Source: Siphonodentalium dalli (lineage: Eukaryota; Mollusca; Scaphopoda; Gadilida; Siphonodentaliidae). Taken from it: a stretch of 64,000 nt of DNA. The notes beneath the pieces are model-generated. The model was not told the origin of the DNA. It made no database searches and was given only the letters and a program-made list of their open reading frames with translations. Below are positions 1-11,900 of this stretch, piece after piece. The stretch is taken from positions 23,436,991 to 23,500,990 of the forward strand of contig CP136061.1 in assembly GCA_032622095.1 (NCBI GenBank), given 5' to 3'. Both the position numbers and the translations under genes were made by a program. The stretch's first letter is position 1. Every line of letters starts with the position of its first letter.

Positions 1-121
1 TTTAACCCCGAGATTCATGACTACAACTCAGGGATTTATGACTTTTTCGAAGGATTTATGGTTCTAACCCAGAGATTCATGAATAGAACTCAGGGATTTA
101 TAACTTTTTCGAAGGATTTAT

Positions 122-617
122 GGCTTTAACCCCGAGATTCATGACTACAACTCAGGGATTTATGACTTTTTCGAAGGATTTATGGTTCTAACCCAGAGAT
201 TCATGAATACAACTCAGGGATTTATGACTTTTTCGAAGGATTTGTGGCTCTAACCCAGAGATTCATGAATACAACGCAGGGATTTATGACTTTTTCGAAG
301 GATTTATGGCTCTAACCCAGAGATTCATGAATACAACGCAAGGATTTATGACTTTTTCGAAGGATTTATGGCTCAAACCCCGAGATTCATGACTACAACT
401 CAGGTATTTATGACTTTTTTGAAGGATTTATGGCTCTAACCCAGAGATTCACGAATAGAACTCAGGGATTTATGACTTTTTCGAAGGATTTATGGTTCTA
501 ACCCAGAGATTCATGAATAGAACTCAGGGATTTATGACTTTTTCGAAGGATTTATGGTTCTAACCCAGATATTCATGAATAGAACTCAGGGATTTATGAC
601 TTTTTCGAAGGATTTAT
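122..617 (+). repeat. Representative 8-monomer higher-order repeat (496 bp)
   Basis: Eight monomers in order: GGCTTTAACCCC with GACTAC; GGTTCTAAC with AATACAAC; GTGGCTC with AACGCAGG; ATGGCTC with AACGCAAGG; GCTCAAACC with GACTAC and AGGTATTT; ATGGCTC with CACGAATAG; and two of the AATAGAAC type. The next GGCTTTAACCCC monomer opens at 618. In the first 8 kb this opening monomer sits at 122, 618, 1114, 1671, 2229, 2787, 3283, 3841, 4337, 4894, 5514, 6010, 6258, 6878, 7002, 7498 and 7994. The intervals are mostly 496, 557/558 or 620 bp (8, 9 or 10 monomers), with two short ones of 248 and 124 bp. Confidence 0.9.
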
Positions 618-960
618 GGCTTTAACCCCGAGATTCATGACTACAACTCAGGGATTTATGACTTTTTCGAAGGATTTATGGTTCTAACCCAGAGATTCAT
701 GAATACAACTCAGGGATTTATGACTTTTTCGAAGGATTTGTGGCTCTAACCCAGAGATTCATGATTACAACTCAGGGATTTATGACTTTTTCGAAGGATT
801 TGTGGCTCTAACCCAGAGATTCATGAATACAACGCAAGTATTTATGACCTTTTCGAAGGATTTATGGCTCTAACCCCAAGATTCATGAATACAACTCAGG
901 GATTTATGACTTTTTCGAAGGATTTATGGTTCTAACCCAGAGATTCATGAATAGAACTCA

Positions 961-1022
961 GGGATTTATGACTTTTTCGAAGGATTTATGGTTCTAACCC
1001 AGAGATTCATGAATAGAACTCA
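961..1022 (+). repeat. Representative 62-bp monomer (the common 'AATAGAAC' type)
   Basis: This copy shows the layout used throughout. In monomer coordinates, GATTTATG starts at 3 and 23 and GATTCATG at 44, a spacing of 20, 21 and 21 bp once the next monomer is included. TTCGAA lies at 16-21 and the 10-bp palindrome ATTCATGAAT at 45-54; their centres are exactly 31 bp apart. Variant positions that define monomer types are 28-38 (ATGGTTCTAAC, GTGGCTCTAAC, ATGGCTTTAAC, ATGGCTCAAAC, GTAGCTCTATC, ATGGTTATAAC), 41 (A or C, giving CCCAGAG or CCCCGAG), 49-56 (ATGAATAG, ATGAATAC, ATGACTAC, ATGATTAC, ATGACAAC, ACGAATAG, GTGAATAC, ATTATTAC) and 60 (T or G, giving ACTCAG or ACGCAG). Confidence 0.95.
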
Positions 1023-1359
1023 GGGATTTATGACTTTTTCGAAGGATTTATGGTTCTAACCCAGAGATTCATGAATAGAACTCAGGGATTTATGACTTTT
1101 TCGAAGGATTTATGGCTTTAACCCCGAGATTCATGACTACAACTCAGGGATTTATGACTTTTTCGAAGGATTTATGGTTCTAACCCAGAGATTCATGAAT
1201 ACAACTCAGGGATTTATGACTTTTTCGAAGGATTTATGGTTCTAACCCAGAGATTCATGAATACAACTCAGGGATTTATGACCTTTTCGAAGGATTTGTG
1301 GCTCTAACCCAGAGATTCATGATTACAACTGAGGGATTTATGACTTTTTCGAAGGATTT

Positions 1360-1554
1360 GTGGCTCTAACCCAGAGATTCATGAATAGAACTCAGGGATT
1401 TATGACTTTTCGAAGGATTTATGGCTCAAACCCCGAGATTCATGACTACAACTCAGGGATTTATGACTTTTTCGAAGGATTTATGGTTCTAACCCAGAGA
1501 TTCACGAATAGAACTCAGGGATTTATGACTTTTTCGAAGGATTTATGGTTCTAA
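1360..1554 (+). repeat. 61-bp monomer anchor (first of 26 copies); carries a chance 64-codon frame
   Basis: A monomer with four T before CGAAGG instead of five (GACTTTTCGAAGG) is 61 bp long. It is followed by a GCTCAAACC monomer in which TAA has become AAA. Together these open a 64-codon frame. The same segment recurs at 4583, 8240, 10533, 11648, 14065, 16987, 20594, 21960, 24191, 26794, 27908, 30387, 35240, 36606, 39767, 42928, 45717, 48010, 49125, 51356, 52099, 53090, 58731, 60404 and 62697. Twenty of the 26 frames start with GTG and six with ATG (16987, 20594, 21960, 24191, 35240, 36606). Copies are near-identical at protein and DNA level, as expected of satellite homogenisation. I treat it as a positional landmark of the higher-order repeat, not as a gene. 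Confidence 0.85.
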
Positions 1555-1670
1555 CCCAAAGATTCATGAATAGAACTCAGGGATTTATGACTTTTTCGAA
1601 GGATTTATGGTTCTAACCCAGAGATTCATGAATAGAACTCAGGGATTTATGACTTTTTCGAAGGATTTAT

Positions 1671-2228
1671 GGCTTTAACCCCGAGATTCATGACAACAAC
1701 TCAGGGATTTATGACTTTTTCGAAGGATTTATGGTTCTAACCCAGAGATTCATGAATAGAACTCAGGGATTTATGACTTTTTCGAAGGATTTATGGTTCT
1801 AACCCAGAGATTCATGAATACAACTCAGGGATTTATGACTTTTTCGAAGGATTTGTGGCTCTAACCCAGAGATTCATGATTACAACTCAGGGATTTATGA
1901 CTTTTTCGAAGGATTTGTAGCTCTATCCCAGAGATTCATGAATACAACGCAGGGATTTATGACTTTTTCGAAGGATTTGTGGCTCTAACCCAGAGATTCG
2001 TGAATACAACGCAAGGATTTATGACCTTTTCGAAGGATTTATGGCTCTAACCCCGAGATTCACGAATAGAACTCAGGGATTTATGACTTTTTCGAAGGAT
2101 TTATGGTTCTAACCCAGAGATTCATGAATAGAACTCAGGGATTTATGACTTTTTCGAAGGATTTATGGTTCTAACCCAGAGATTCATGAATAGAACTCAG
2201 GGATTTATGACTTTTTCGAAGGATTTAT
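1671..2228 (+). repeat. 9-monomer higher-order repeat variant (558 bp)
   Basis: This unit opens with the GGCTTTAACCCC monomer, here carrying GACAAC instead of GACTAC. It then has AATAGAAC, AATACAAC, a GTGGCTC/GATTAC monomer, the rare GTAGCTCTATCCC monomer, a GTGGCTC/TTCGTGAAT monomer, a hybrid monomer at about 2041-2065, and two AATAGAAC monomers. The hybrid reads CCCCGAG as in GACTAC types but continues CACGAATAG, which suggests a recombination join inside it. Confidence 0.85.
1917..1929 (+). repeat. GTAGCTCTATCCC diagnostic monomer variant (first of 13)
   Basis: This rare variant has TAG for TGG and TATCCC for TAACCC. It is seen at 1917, 5140, 8797, 12267, 22827, 25058, 28527, 40324, 43485, 46274, 49744, 55197 and 57181. 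It always follows a GATTAC monomer and precedes a TTCGTGAAT monomer, so it tags one higher-order repeat lineage. It is absent between about 12.3 and 22.8 kb and between about 28.5 and 40.3 kb, where a different lineage (CATTATTAC, CCTGGG and GACGAC variants) has expanded. Confidence 0.85.
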
Positions 2229-4893
2229 GGCTTTAACCCCGAGATTCATGACTACAACTCAGGGATTTATGACTTTTTCGAAGGATTTATGGTTCTAACC
2301 CAGAGATTCATGAATACAACTCAGGGATTTATGACTTTTTCGAAGGATTTGTGGCTCTAACCCAGAGATTCATGATTTCAACTCAGGGATTTATGACTTT
2401 TTCGAAGGATTTGTGGTTCTAACCCAGAGATTCATGAATACAACGCAGGGATTTATGACTTTTTCGAAGGATTTGTGGCTCTAACCCAGAGATTCATGAA
2501 TACAACGCAAGGATTTATGACCTTTTCGAAGGATTTATGGCTCTAACCCCGAGATTCATGACAACAACTCAGGGATTTATGACTTTTTCGAAGGATTTAT
2601 GGTTCTAACCCAGAGATTTATGAATAGAACTCAGGGATTTATGACTTTTTCGAAGGATTTATGGTTCTAACCCAGAGATCCATGAATAGAACTCAGGGAT
2701 TTATGACTTTTTCGAAGGATTTATGGTTCTAACCCAGAGATTCATGAATAGAACTCAGGGATTTATAACTTTTTCGAAGGATTTATGGCTTTAACCCCGA
2801 GATTCATGACTACAACTCAGGGATTTATGACTTTTTCGAAGGATTTATGGTTCTAACCCAGAGATTCATGAATACAACTCAGGGATTTATGACTTTTTCG
2901 AAGGATTTGTGGCTCTAACCCAGAGATTCATGAATACAACGCAGGGATTTATGACTTTTTCGAAGGATTTATGGCTCTAACCCAGAGATTCATGAATACA
3001 ACGCAAGGATTTATGACTTTTTCGAAGGATTTATGGCTCAAACCCCGAGATTCATGACTACAACTCAGGTATTTATGACTTTTTTGAAGGATTTATGGCT
3101 CTAACCCAGAGATTCACGAATAGAACTCAGGGATTTATGACTTTTTCGAAGGATTTATGGTTCTAACCCAGAGATTCATGAATAGAACTCAGGGATTTAT
3201 GACTTTTTCGAAGGATTTATGGTTCTAACCCAGAGATTCATGAATAGAACTCAGGGATTTATGACTTTTTCGAAGGATTTATGGCTTTAACCCCGAGATT
3301 CATGACTACAACTCAGGGATTTATGACTTTTTCGAAGGATTTATGGTTCTAACCCAGAGATTCATGAATACAACTCAGGGATTTATGACTTTTTCGAAGG
3401 ATTTGTGGCTCTAACCCAGAGATTCATGATTACAACTCAGGGATTTATGACTTTTTCGAAGGATTTGTGGCTCTAACCCAGAGATTCATGAATACAACGC
3501 AGGGATTTATGACTTTTTCGAAGGATTTGTGGCTCTAACCCAGAGATTCATGAATACAACGCAAGGATTTATGACCTTTTCGAAGGATTTATGGCTCTAA
3601 CCCCGAGATTCATGACAACAACTCAGGGATTTATGACTTTTTCGAAGGATTTATGGTTCTAACCCAGAGATTTATGAATAGAACTCAGGTATTTATGACT
3701 TTTTCGAAGGATTTATGGTTCTAACCCAGAGATTCATGAATAGAACTCAGGGATTTATAACTTTTTCGAAGGATTTATGGTTCTAACCCTGAGATTCATG
3801 AATAGAACTCAGGGATTTATAACTTTTTCGAAGGATTTATGGCTTTAACCCCGAGATTCATGACTACAACTCAGGGATTTATGACTTTTTCGAAGGATTT
3901 ATGGTTCTAACCCAGAGATTCATGAATACAACTCAGGGATTTATGACTTTTTCGAAGGATTTGTGGTTCTAACCCAGAGATTCATGAATACAACGCAGGG
4001 ATTTATGACTTTTTCGAAGGATTTATGGCTCTAACCCAGAGATTCATGAATACAACGCAAGGATTTATGACTTTTTCGAAGGATTTATGGCTCAAACCCC
4101 GAGATTCATGACTACAACTCAGGTATTTATGACTTTTTTGAAGGATTTATGGCTCTAACCCAGAGATTCACGAATAGAACTCAGGGATTTATGACTTTTT
4201 CGAAGGATTTATGGTTCTATCCCAGAGATTCATTAATAGAACTCAGGGATTTATGACTTTTTCGAAGGATTTATGGTTCTAACCCAGAGATTCATGAATA
4301 GAACTCAGGGATTTATGACTTTTTCGAAGGATTTATGGCTTTAACCCCGAGATTCATGACTACAACTCAGGGATTTATGACTTTTTCGAAGGATTTATGG
4401 TTCTAACCCAGAGATTCATGAATACAACTCAGGGATTTATGACTTTTTCGAAGGATTTATGGTTCTAACCCAGAGATTCATGAATACAACTCAGGGATTT
4501 ATGACTTTTTCGAAGGATTTGTGGCTCTAACCCAGAGATTCATGATTACAACTGAGGGATTTATGACTTTTTCGAAGGATTTGTGGCTCTAACCCAGAGA
4601 TTCATGAATACAACTCAGGGATTTATGACTTTTCGAAGGATTTATGGCTCAAACCCCGAGATTCATGACTACATCTCAGGGATTTATGACTTTTTCGAAG
4701 GATTTATGGTTCTAACCCAGAGATTCACGAATAGAACTCAGGGATTTATGACTTTTTCGAAGGATTTATGGTTCTAACCCAAAGATTCATGAATAGAACT
4801 CAGGGATTTATGACTTTTTCGAAGGATTTATGGTTCTAACCCAGAGATTCATGAATAGAACTCAGGGATTTATGACTTTTTCGAAGGATTTAT

Positions 4894-5513
4894 GGCTTTA
4901 ACCCCGAGATTCATGACAACAACTCAGGGATTTATGACTTTTTCGAAGGATTTATGGTTCTAACCCAGAGATTCATGAATAGAACTCAGGGATTTATGAC
5001 TTTTTCGAAGGATTTATGGTTCTAACCCAGAGATTCATGAATACAACTCAGGGATTTATGACTTTTTCGAAGGATTTGTGGCTCTAACCCAGAGATTCAT
5101 GATTACAACTCAGGGATTTATGACTTTTTCGAAGGATTTGTAGCTCTATCCCAGAGATTCATGAATACAACGCAGGGATTTATGACTTTTTCGAAGGATT
5201 TGTGGCTCTAACCCAGAGATTCGTGAATACAACGCAAGGATTTATGACCTTTTCGAAGGATTTATGGCTCTAACCCCGAGATTCATGACTACAACTCAGG
5301 GATTTATGACTTTTTCGAAGGATTTATGGTTATAACCCAGAGATTCATGAATAGAACTCAGGGATTTATGACTTTTTCGAAGGATTTATGGTTCTAACCC
5401 AGAGATTCATGAATAGAACTCAGGGATTTATGACTTTTTCGAAGGATTTATGGTTCTAACCCAGAGATTCATGAATAGAACTCAGGGATTTATGACTTTT
5501 TCGAAGGATTTAT
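4894..5513 (+). repeat. 10-monomer higher-order repeat variant (620 bp)
   Basis: It starts with the same first six monomers as the 9-mer at 1671. It then has an intact CCCCGAG...GACTAC monomer, one reading GGTTATAACCC, and two of the AATAGAAC type. It therefore shows what the shortened and rejoined 1671 unit probably looked like before rearrangement. Confidence 0.85.
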
Positions 5514-6880
5514 GGCTTTAACCCCGAGATTCATGACTACAACTCAGGGATTTATGACTTTTTCGAAGGATTTATGGTTCTAACCCAGAGATTCATGTAT
5601 ACAACTCAGGGATTTATGACTTTTTCGAAGGATTTGTGGCTCTAACCCAGAGATTCATGAATACAACGCAGGGATTTATGACTTTTTCGAAGGATTTATG
5701 GCTCTAACCCAGAGATTCATGAATACAACGCAAGGATTTATGACTTTTTCGAAGGATTTATGGCTCAAACCCCGAGATTCATGACTACAACTCAGGGATT
5801 TATGACTTTTTTGAAGGATTTATGGTTCTAACCCAGAGATTCACGAATAGAACTCAGGGATTTATGACTTTTTCGAAGGATTTATGGTTCTAACCCAGAG
5901 ATTCATGAATAGAACTCAGGGATTTATGACTTTTTCGAAGGATTTATGGTTCTAACCCAGAGATTCATGAATAGAACTCAGGGATTTATGACTTTTTCGA
6001 AGGATTTATGGCTTTAACCCCGAGATTCATGACTACAACTCAGGGATTTATGACTTTTTCGAAGGATTTATGGTTCTAACCCAGAGATTCATGAATACAA
6101 CTCAGGGATTTATGACTTTTTCGAAGGATTTATGGTTCTAACCCAGAGATTCATGAATAGAACTCAGGGATTTATGACTTTTTCGAAGGATTTATGGTTC
6201 TAACCCAGAGATTCATGAATAGAACTCAGGGATTTATGACTTTTTCGAAGGATTTATGGCTTTAACCCCGAGATTCATGACTACAACTCAGGGATTTATG
6301 ACTTTTTCGAAGGATTTATGGTTCTAACCCAGAGATTCATGAATACAACTCAGGGATTTATGACTTTTTCGAAGGATTTGTGGCTCTAACCCAGAGATTC
6401 ATGATTACAACTCAGGGATTTATGACTTTTTCGAAGGATTTGTGGCTCTAACCCAGAGATTCGTGAATACAACGCAAGGATTTATGACCTTTTCGAAGGA
6501 TTTATGGCTCTAACCCCGAGATTCATGACTACAACTCAGGGATTTATGACTTTTTCGAAGGATTTGTGGCTCTAACCCAGAGATTCGTGAATACAACGCA
6601 AGGATTTATGACCTTTTCGAAGGATTTATGGCTCTAACCCCGAGATTCATGACTACAACTCACTGATTTATGACTTTTTCGAAGGATTTATGGTTCTAAC
6701 CCAGAGATTCATGAATAGAACTCAGGGATTTATGACTTTTTCGAAGGATTTATGGTTCTAACCCAGAGATTCATGAATAGAACTCAGGGATTTATGACTT
6801 TTTCGAAGGATTTATGGTTCTAACCCAGAGATTCATGAATAGAACTCAGGGATTTATGACTTTTTCGAAGGATTTATGGC

Positions 6881-8935
6881 TTTAACCCCGAGATTCATGA
6901 CTACAACTCAGGGATTTATGACTTTTTCGAAGGATTTATGGTTCTAACCCAGAGATTCATGAATAGAACTCAGGGATTTATAACTTTTTCGAAGGATTTA
7001 TGGCTTTAACCCCGAGATTCATGACTACAACTCAGGGATTTATGACTTTTTCGAAGGATTTATGGTTCTAACCCAGAGATTCATGAATACAACTCAGGGA
7101 TTTATGACTTTTTCGAAGGATTTGTGGCTCTAACCCAGAGATTCATGAATACAACGCAGGGATTTATGACTTTTTCGAAGGATTTATGGCTCTAACCCAG
7201 AGATTCATGAATACAACGCAAGGATTTATGACTTTTTCGAAGGATTTATGGCTCAAACCCCGAGATTCATGACTACAACTCAGGTATTTATGACTTTTTT
7301 GAAGGATTTATGGCTCTAACCCAGAGATTCACGAATAGAACTCAGGGATTTATGACTTTTTCGAAGGATTTATGGTTCTAACCCAGAGATTCATGAATAG
7401 AACTCAGGGATTTATGACTTTTTCGAAGGATTTATGGTTCTAACCCAGAGATTCATGAATAGAACTCAGGGATTTATGACTTTTTCGAAGGATTTATGGC
7501 TTTAACCCCGAGATTCATGACTACAACTCAGGGATTTATGACTTTTTCGAAGGATTTATGGTTCTAACCCAGAGATTCATGAATACAACTCAGGGATTTA
7601 TGACTTTTTCGAAGGATTTGTGGCTCTAACCCAGAGATTCATGATTACAACTCAGTGATTTATGACTTTTTCGAAGGATTTGTGGCTCTAACCCAGAGAT
7701 TCATGAATACAACGCAAGTATTTATGACCTTTTCGAAGGATTTATGGCTCTAACCCCAAGATTCATGAATACAACTCAGGGATTTATGACTTTTTCGAAG
7801 GATTTATGGTTCTAACCCAGAGATTCATGAATAGAACTCAGGGATTTATGACTTTTTCGAAGGATTTATGGTTCTAACCCAGAGATTCATGAATAGAACT
7901 CAGGGATTTATGACTTTTTCGAAGGATTTATGGTTCTAACCCAGAGATTCATGAATAGAACTCAGGGATTTATGACTTTTTCGAAGGATTTATGGCTTTA
8001 ACCCCGAGATTCATGACTACAACTCAGGGATTTATGACTTTTTCGAAGGATTTATGGTTCTAACCCAGAGATTCATGAATACAACTCAGGGATTTATGAC
8101 TTTTTCGAAGGATTTATGGTTCTAACCCAGAGATTCATGAATACAACTCAGGGATTTATGACTTTTTCGAAGGATTTGTGGCTCTAACCCAGAGATTCAT
8201 GATTACAACTGAGGGATTTATGACTTTTTCGAAGGATTTGTGGCTCTAACCCAGAGATTCATGAATAGAACTCAGGGATTTATGACTTTTCGAAGGATTT
8301 ATGGCTCAAACCCCGAGATTCATGACTACAACTCAGGGATTTATAACTTTTTCGAAGGATTTATGGTTCTAACCCAGAGATTCACGAATAGAACTCAGGG
8401 ATTTATGACTTTTTCGAAGGATTTATGGTTCTAACCCAAAGATTCATGAATAGAACTCAGGGATTTATGACTTTTTCGAAGGATTTATGGTTCTAACCCA
8501 GAGATTCATGAATAGAACTCAGGGATTTATGACTTTTTCGAAGGATTTATGGCTTTAATCCCGAGATTCATGACAACAACTCAGGGATTTATGACTTTTT
8601 CGAAGGATTTATGGTTCTAACCCAGAGATTCATGAATAGAACTCAGGGATTTATGACTTTTTCGAAGGATTTATGGTTCTAACCCAGAGATTCATGAATA
8701 CAACTCAGGGATTTATGACTTTTTCGAAGGATTTGTGGCTCTAACCCAGAGATTCATGATTACAACTCAGGGATTTATGACTTTTTCGAAGGATTTGTAG
8801 CTCTATCCCAGAGATTCATGAATACAACGCAGGGATTTATGACTTTTTCGAAGGATTTGTGGCTCTAACCCAGAGATTCGTGAATACAACGCAAGGATTT
8901 ATGACCTTTTCGAAGGATTTATGGCTCTAACCCCG
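6881..8935 (+). repeat. Duplicated block A, copy 2
   Basis: Partner of 1-2055. Differences seen include CTCAGTGATTT near 7654 (CTCAGGGATTT in copy 1), TATAAC near 8343 (TATGAC in copy 1) and CTTTAATCCC near 8557. Beyond about 8935 this copy continues through the GGTTATAACCC monomer that copy 1 lacks. Confidence 0.85.
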
Positions 8936-11900
8936 AGATTCATGACTACAACTCAGGGATTTATGACTTTTTCGAAGGATTTATGGTTATAACCCAGAGA
9001 TTCATGAATAGAACTCAGGGATTTATGACTTTTTCGAAGGATTTATGGTTCTAACCCAGAGATTCATGAATAGAACTCAGGGATTTATGACTTTTTCGAA
9101 GGATTTATGGTTCTAATCCAGAGATTCATGAATAGAACTCAGGGATTTATGACTTTTTCGAAGGATTTATGGCTTTAACCCCGAGATTCATGACTACAAC
9201 TCAGGGATTTATGACTTTTTCGAAGGATTTATGGTTTTAACCCAGAGATTCATGAATACAACTCAGGGATTTATGACTTTTTCGAAGGATTTGTGGCTCT
9301 AACCCCGAGATTCATGAATACAACGCAGGGATTTATGACTTTTTCGAAGGATTTATGGCTCTAACCCAGAGATTCATGAATACAACGCAAGGATTTATGA
9401 CTTTTTCGATGGATTTATGGCTCAAACCCCGAGATTCATGACTACAACTCAGGGATTTATGACTTTTTTGAAGGATTTATGGTTCTAACCCAGAGATTCA
9501 CGAATAGAACTCAGGGATTTATGACTTTTTCGAAGGATTTATGGTTCTAACCCAGAGATTCATGAATAGAACTCAGGGATTTATGACTTTTTCGAAGGAT
9601 TTATGGTTCTAACCCAGAGATTCATGAATAGAACTCAGGGATTTATGACTTTTTCGAAGGATTTATGGCTTTAACCCCGAGATTCATGACTACAACTCAG
9701 GGATTTATGACTTTTTCGAAGGATTTATGGTTCTAACCCAGAGATTCATGAATACAACTCAGGGATTTATGACTTTTTCGAAGGATTTGTGGCTCTAACC
9801 CAGAGATTCATGATTACAACTCAGGGATTTATGACTTTTTCGAAGGATTTGTGGCTCTAACCCAGAGATTCATGAATACAACGAAAGGATTTATGACCTT
9901 TTCGAAGGATTTATGGCTCTAACCCCAAGATTCATGAATACAACTCAGGGATTTATGACTTTTTTGAAGGATTTATGGTTCTAACCCAGAGATTCATGAA
10001 TAGAACTCAGGGATTTATGACTTTTTCGAAGGATTTATGGTTCTAACCCAGAGATTCATGAATAGAACTCAGGGATTTATGACTTTTTCGAAGGATTTAT
10101 GGTTCTAACCCAGAGATTCATGAATAGAACTCAGGGATTTATGACTTTTTCGAAGGATTTATGGTTCTAACCCAGAGATTCATGAATAGAACTCAGGGAT
10201 TTATGACTTTTTCGAAGGATTTATGGTTCTAACCCAGAGATTCATGAATAGAACTCAGGGATTTATGACTTTTTCGAAGGATTTATGGCTTTAACCCCGA
10301 GATTCATGACTACAACTCAGGTATTTATGACTTTTTCGAAGGATTTATGGTTCTAACCCAGAGATTCATGAATACAACTCAGGGATTTATGACTTTTTCG
10401 AAGGATTTATGGTTCTAACCCAGAGATTCATGAATACAACTCAGGGATTTATGACTTTTTCGAAGGATTTGTGGCTCTAACCCAGAGATTCATGATTACA
10501 ACTCAGGGATTTATGACTTTTTCGAAGGATTTGTGGCTCTAACCCAGAGATTCATGAATACAACTCAGGGATTTATGACTTTTCGAAGGATTTATGGCTC
10601 AAACCCCGAGATTCATGACTACAACTCAGGGATTTATGACTTTTTCGAAGGATTTATGGTTCTAACCCAGAGATTCACGAATAGAACTCAGGGATTTATG
10701 ACTTTTTCGATGGATTTATGGTTCTAACCCAGAGATTCATGAATAGAACTCAGGGATTTATGACTTTTTCGAAGGATTTATGGTTCTAACCCAGAGATTC
10801 ATGAATAGAACTCAGGGATTTATGACTTTTTCGAAGGATTTATGGTTCTAACCCAGAGATTCATGAATAGAACTCAGGGATTTATGACTTTTTCGAAGGA
10901 TTTATGGCTTTAACCCCGAGATTCATGACTACAACTCAGGGATTTATGACTTTTTCGAAGGATTTATGGTTCTAACCCAGAGATTCATGAATACAACTCA
11001 GGGATTTATGACTTTTTCGAAGGATTTGTGGCTCTAACCCAGAGATTCATGATTACAACTCAGGGATTTATGACTTTTTCGAAGGATTTGTGGCTCTAAC
11101 CCAGAGATTCATGAATACAACGCAAGTATTTATGACCTTTTCGAAGGATTTATGGCTCTAACCCCAAGATTCATGAATACAACTGAGGGATTTATGACTT
11201 TTTCGAAGGATTTATGGTTCTAACCCAGAGATTCATGAATAGAACTCAGGGATTTATGACTTTTTCGAAGGATTTATGGTTCTAACCCAGAGATTCATGA
11301 ATAGAACTCAGGGATTTATGACTTTTTCGAAGGATTTATGGTTCTAACCCAGAGATTCATGAATAGAACTCAGGGATTTATGACTTTTTCGAAGGATTTA
11401 TGGCTTTAACCCCGAGATTCATGACTACAACTCAGGGATTTATGACTTTTTCGAAGGATTTATGGTTCTAACCCAGAGATTCATGAATACAACTCAGGGA
11501 TTTATGACTTTTTCGAAGGATTTATGGTTCTAACCCAGAGATTCATGAATACAACTCAGGGATTTATGACTTTTTCGAAGGATTTGTGGCTCTAACCCAG
11601 AGATTCATGATTACAACTGAGGGATTTATGACTTTTTCGAAGGATTTGTGGCTCTAACCCAGAGATTCATGAATACAACTCAGGGATTTATGACTTTTCG
11701 AAGGATTTATGGCTCAAACCCCGAGATTCATGACTACAACTCAGGGATTTATGACTTTTTCGAAGGATTTATGGTTCTAACCCAGAGATTCACGAATAGA
11801 ACTCAGGGATTTATGACTTTTTCGAAGGATTTATGGTTCTAACCCAGAGATTCATGAATAGAACTCAGGGATTTATGACTTTTTCGAAGGATTTATGGTT

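Larger units (their letters stand above)
1..2055 (+). repeat. Duplicated block A, copy 1 (offset 6,880 bp)
   Basis: The sequence from base 1 matches that from 6881 with only a handful of base differences. Shared landmarks are the TATAAC variant near 110/6990, the AACGCAAGTATTT monomer, CTGAGGG just before the 61-bp anchor (1360/8240), and GTAGCTC at 1917/8797. The match ends at the hybrid monomer around 2055. Confidence 0.85.
2060..10480 (+). repeat. Duplicated block B, copy 1 (~8.4 kb, offset 34,688 bp)
   Basis: Rare variants recur 34,688 bp downstream in the same order: GATTTCAAC (about 2377 and 37065), GAGATTTATGAAT (about 2615 and 37303), GGTATTT (about 3690 and 38378), opening monomers 2787/37475 and 3841/38529, the unique ACTCACTGATTT (6659/41347), anchor 8240/42928, GGTTATAAC (about 8989/43677) and AGGTATTT (about 10321/45009). 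The pairing is broken only between about 4337 and 5800, where 8-monomer gain and loss events shift the offset to 35,184 and back. Confidence 0.85.

Noticed and set aside
961-1022. CENP-B box
   Set aside because: TTTCGAAGGATTTATGG fits the first half of the core NTTCGNNNNANNCGGGN, but only one of the four CGGG bases is right (6 of 9 core positions). A functional box is not supported, though a half-match at the constant CpG is worth remembering.
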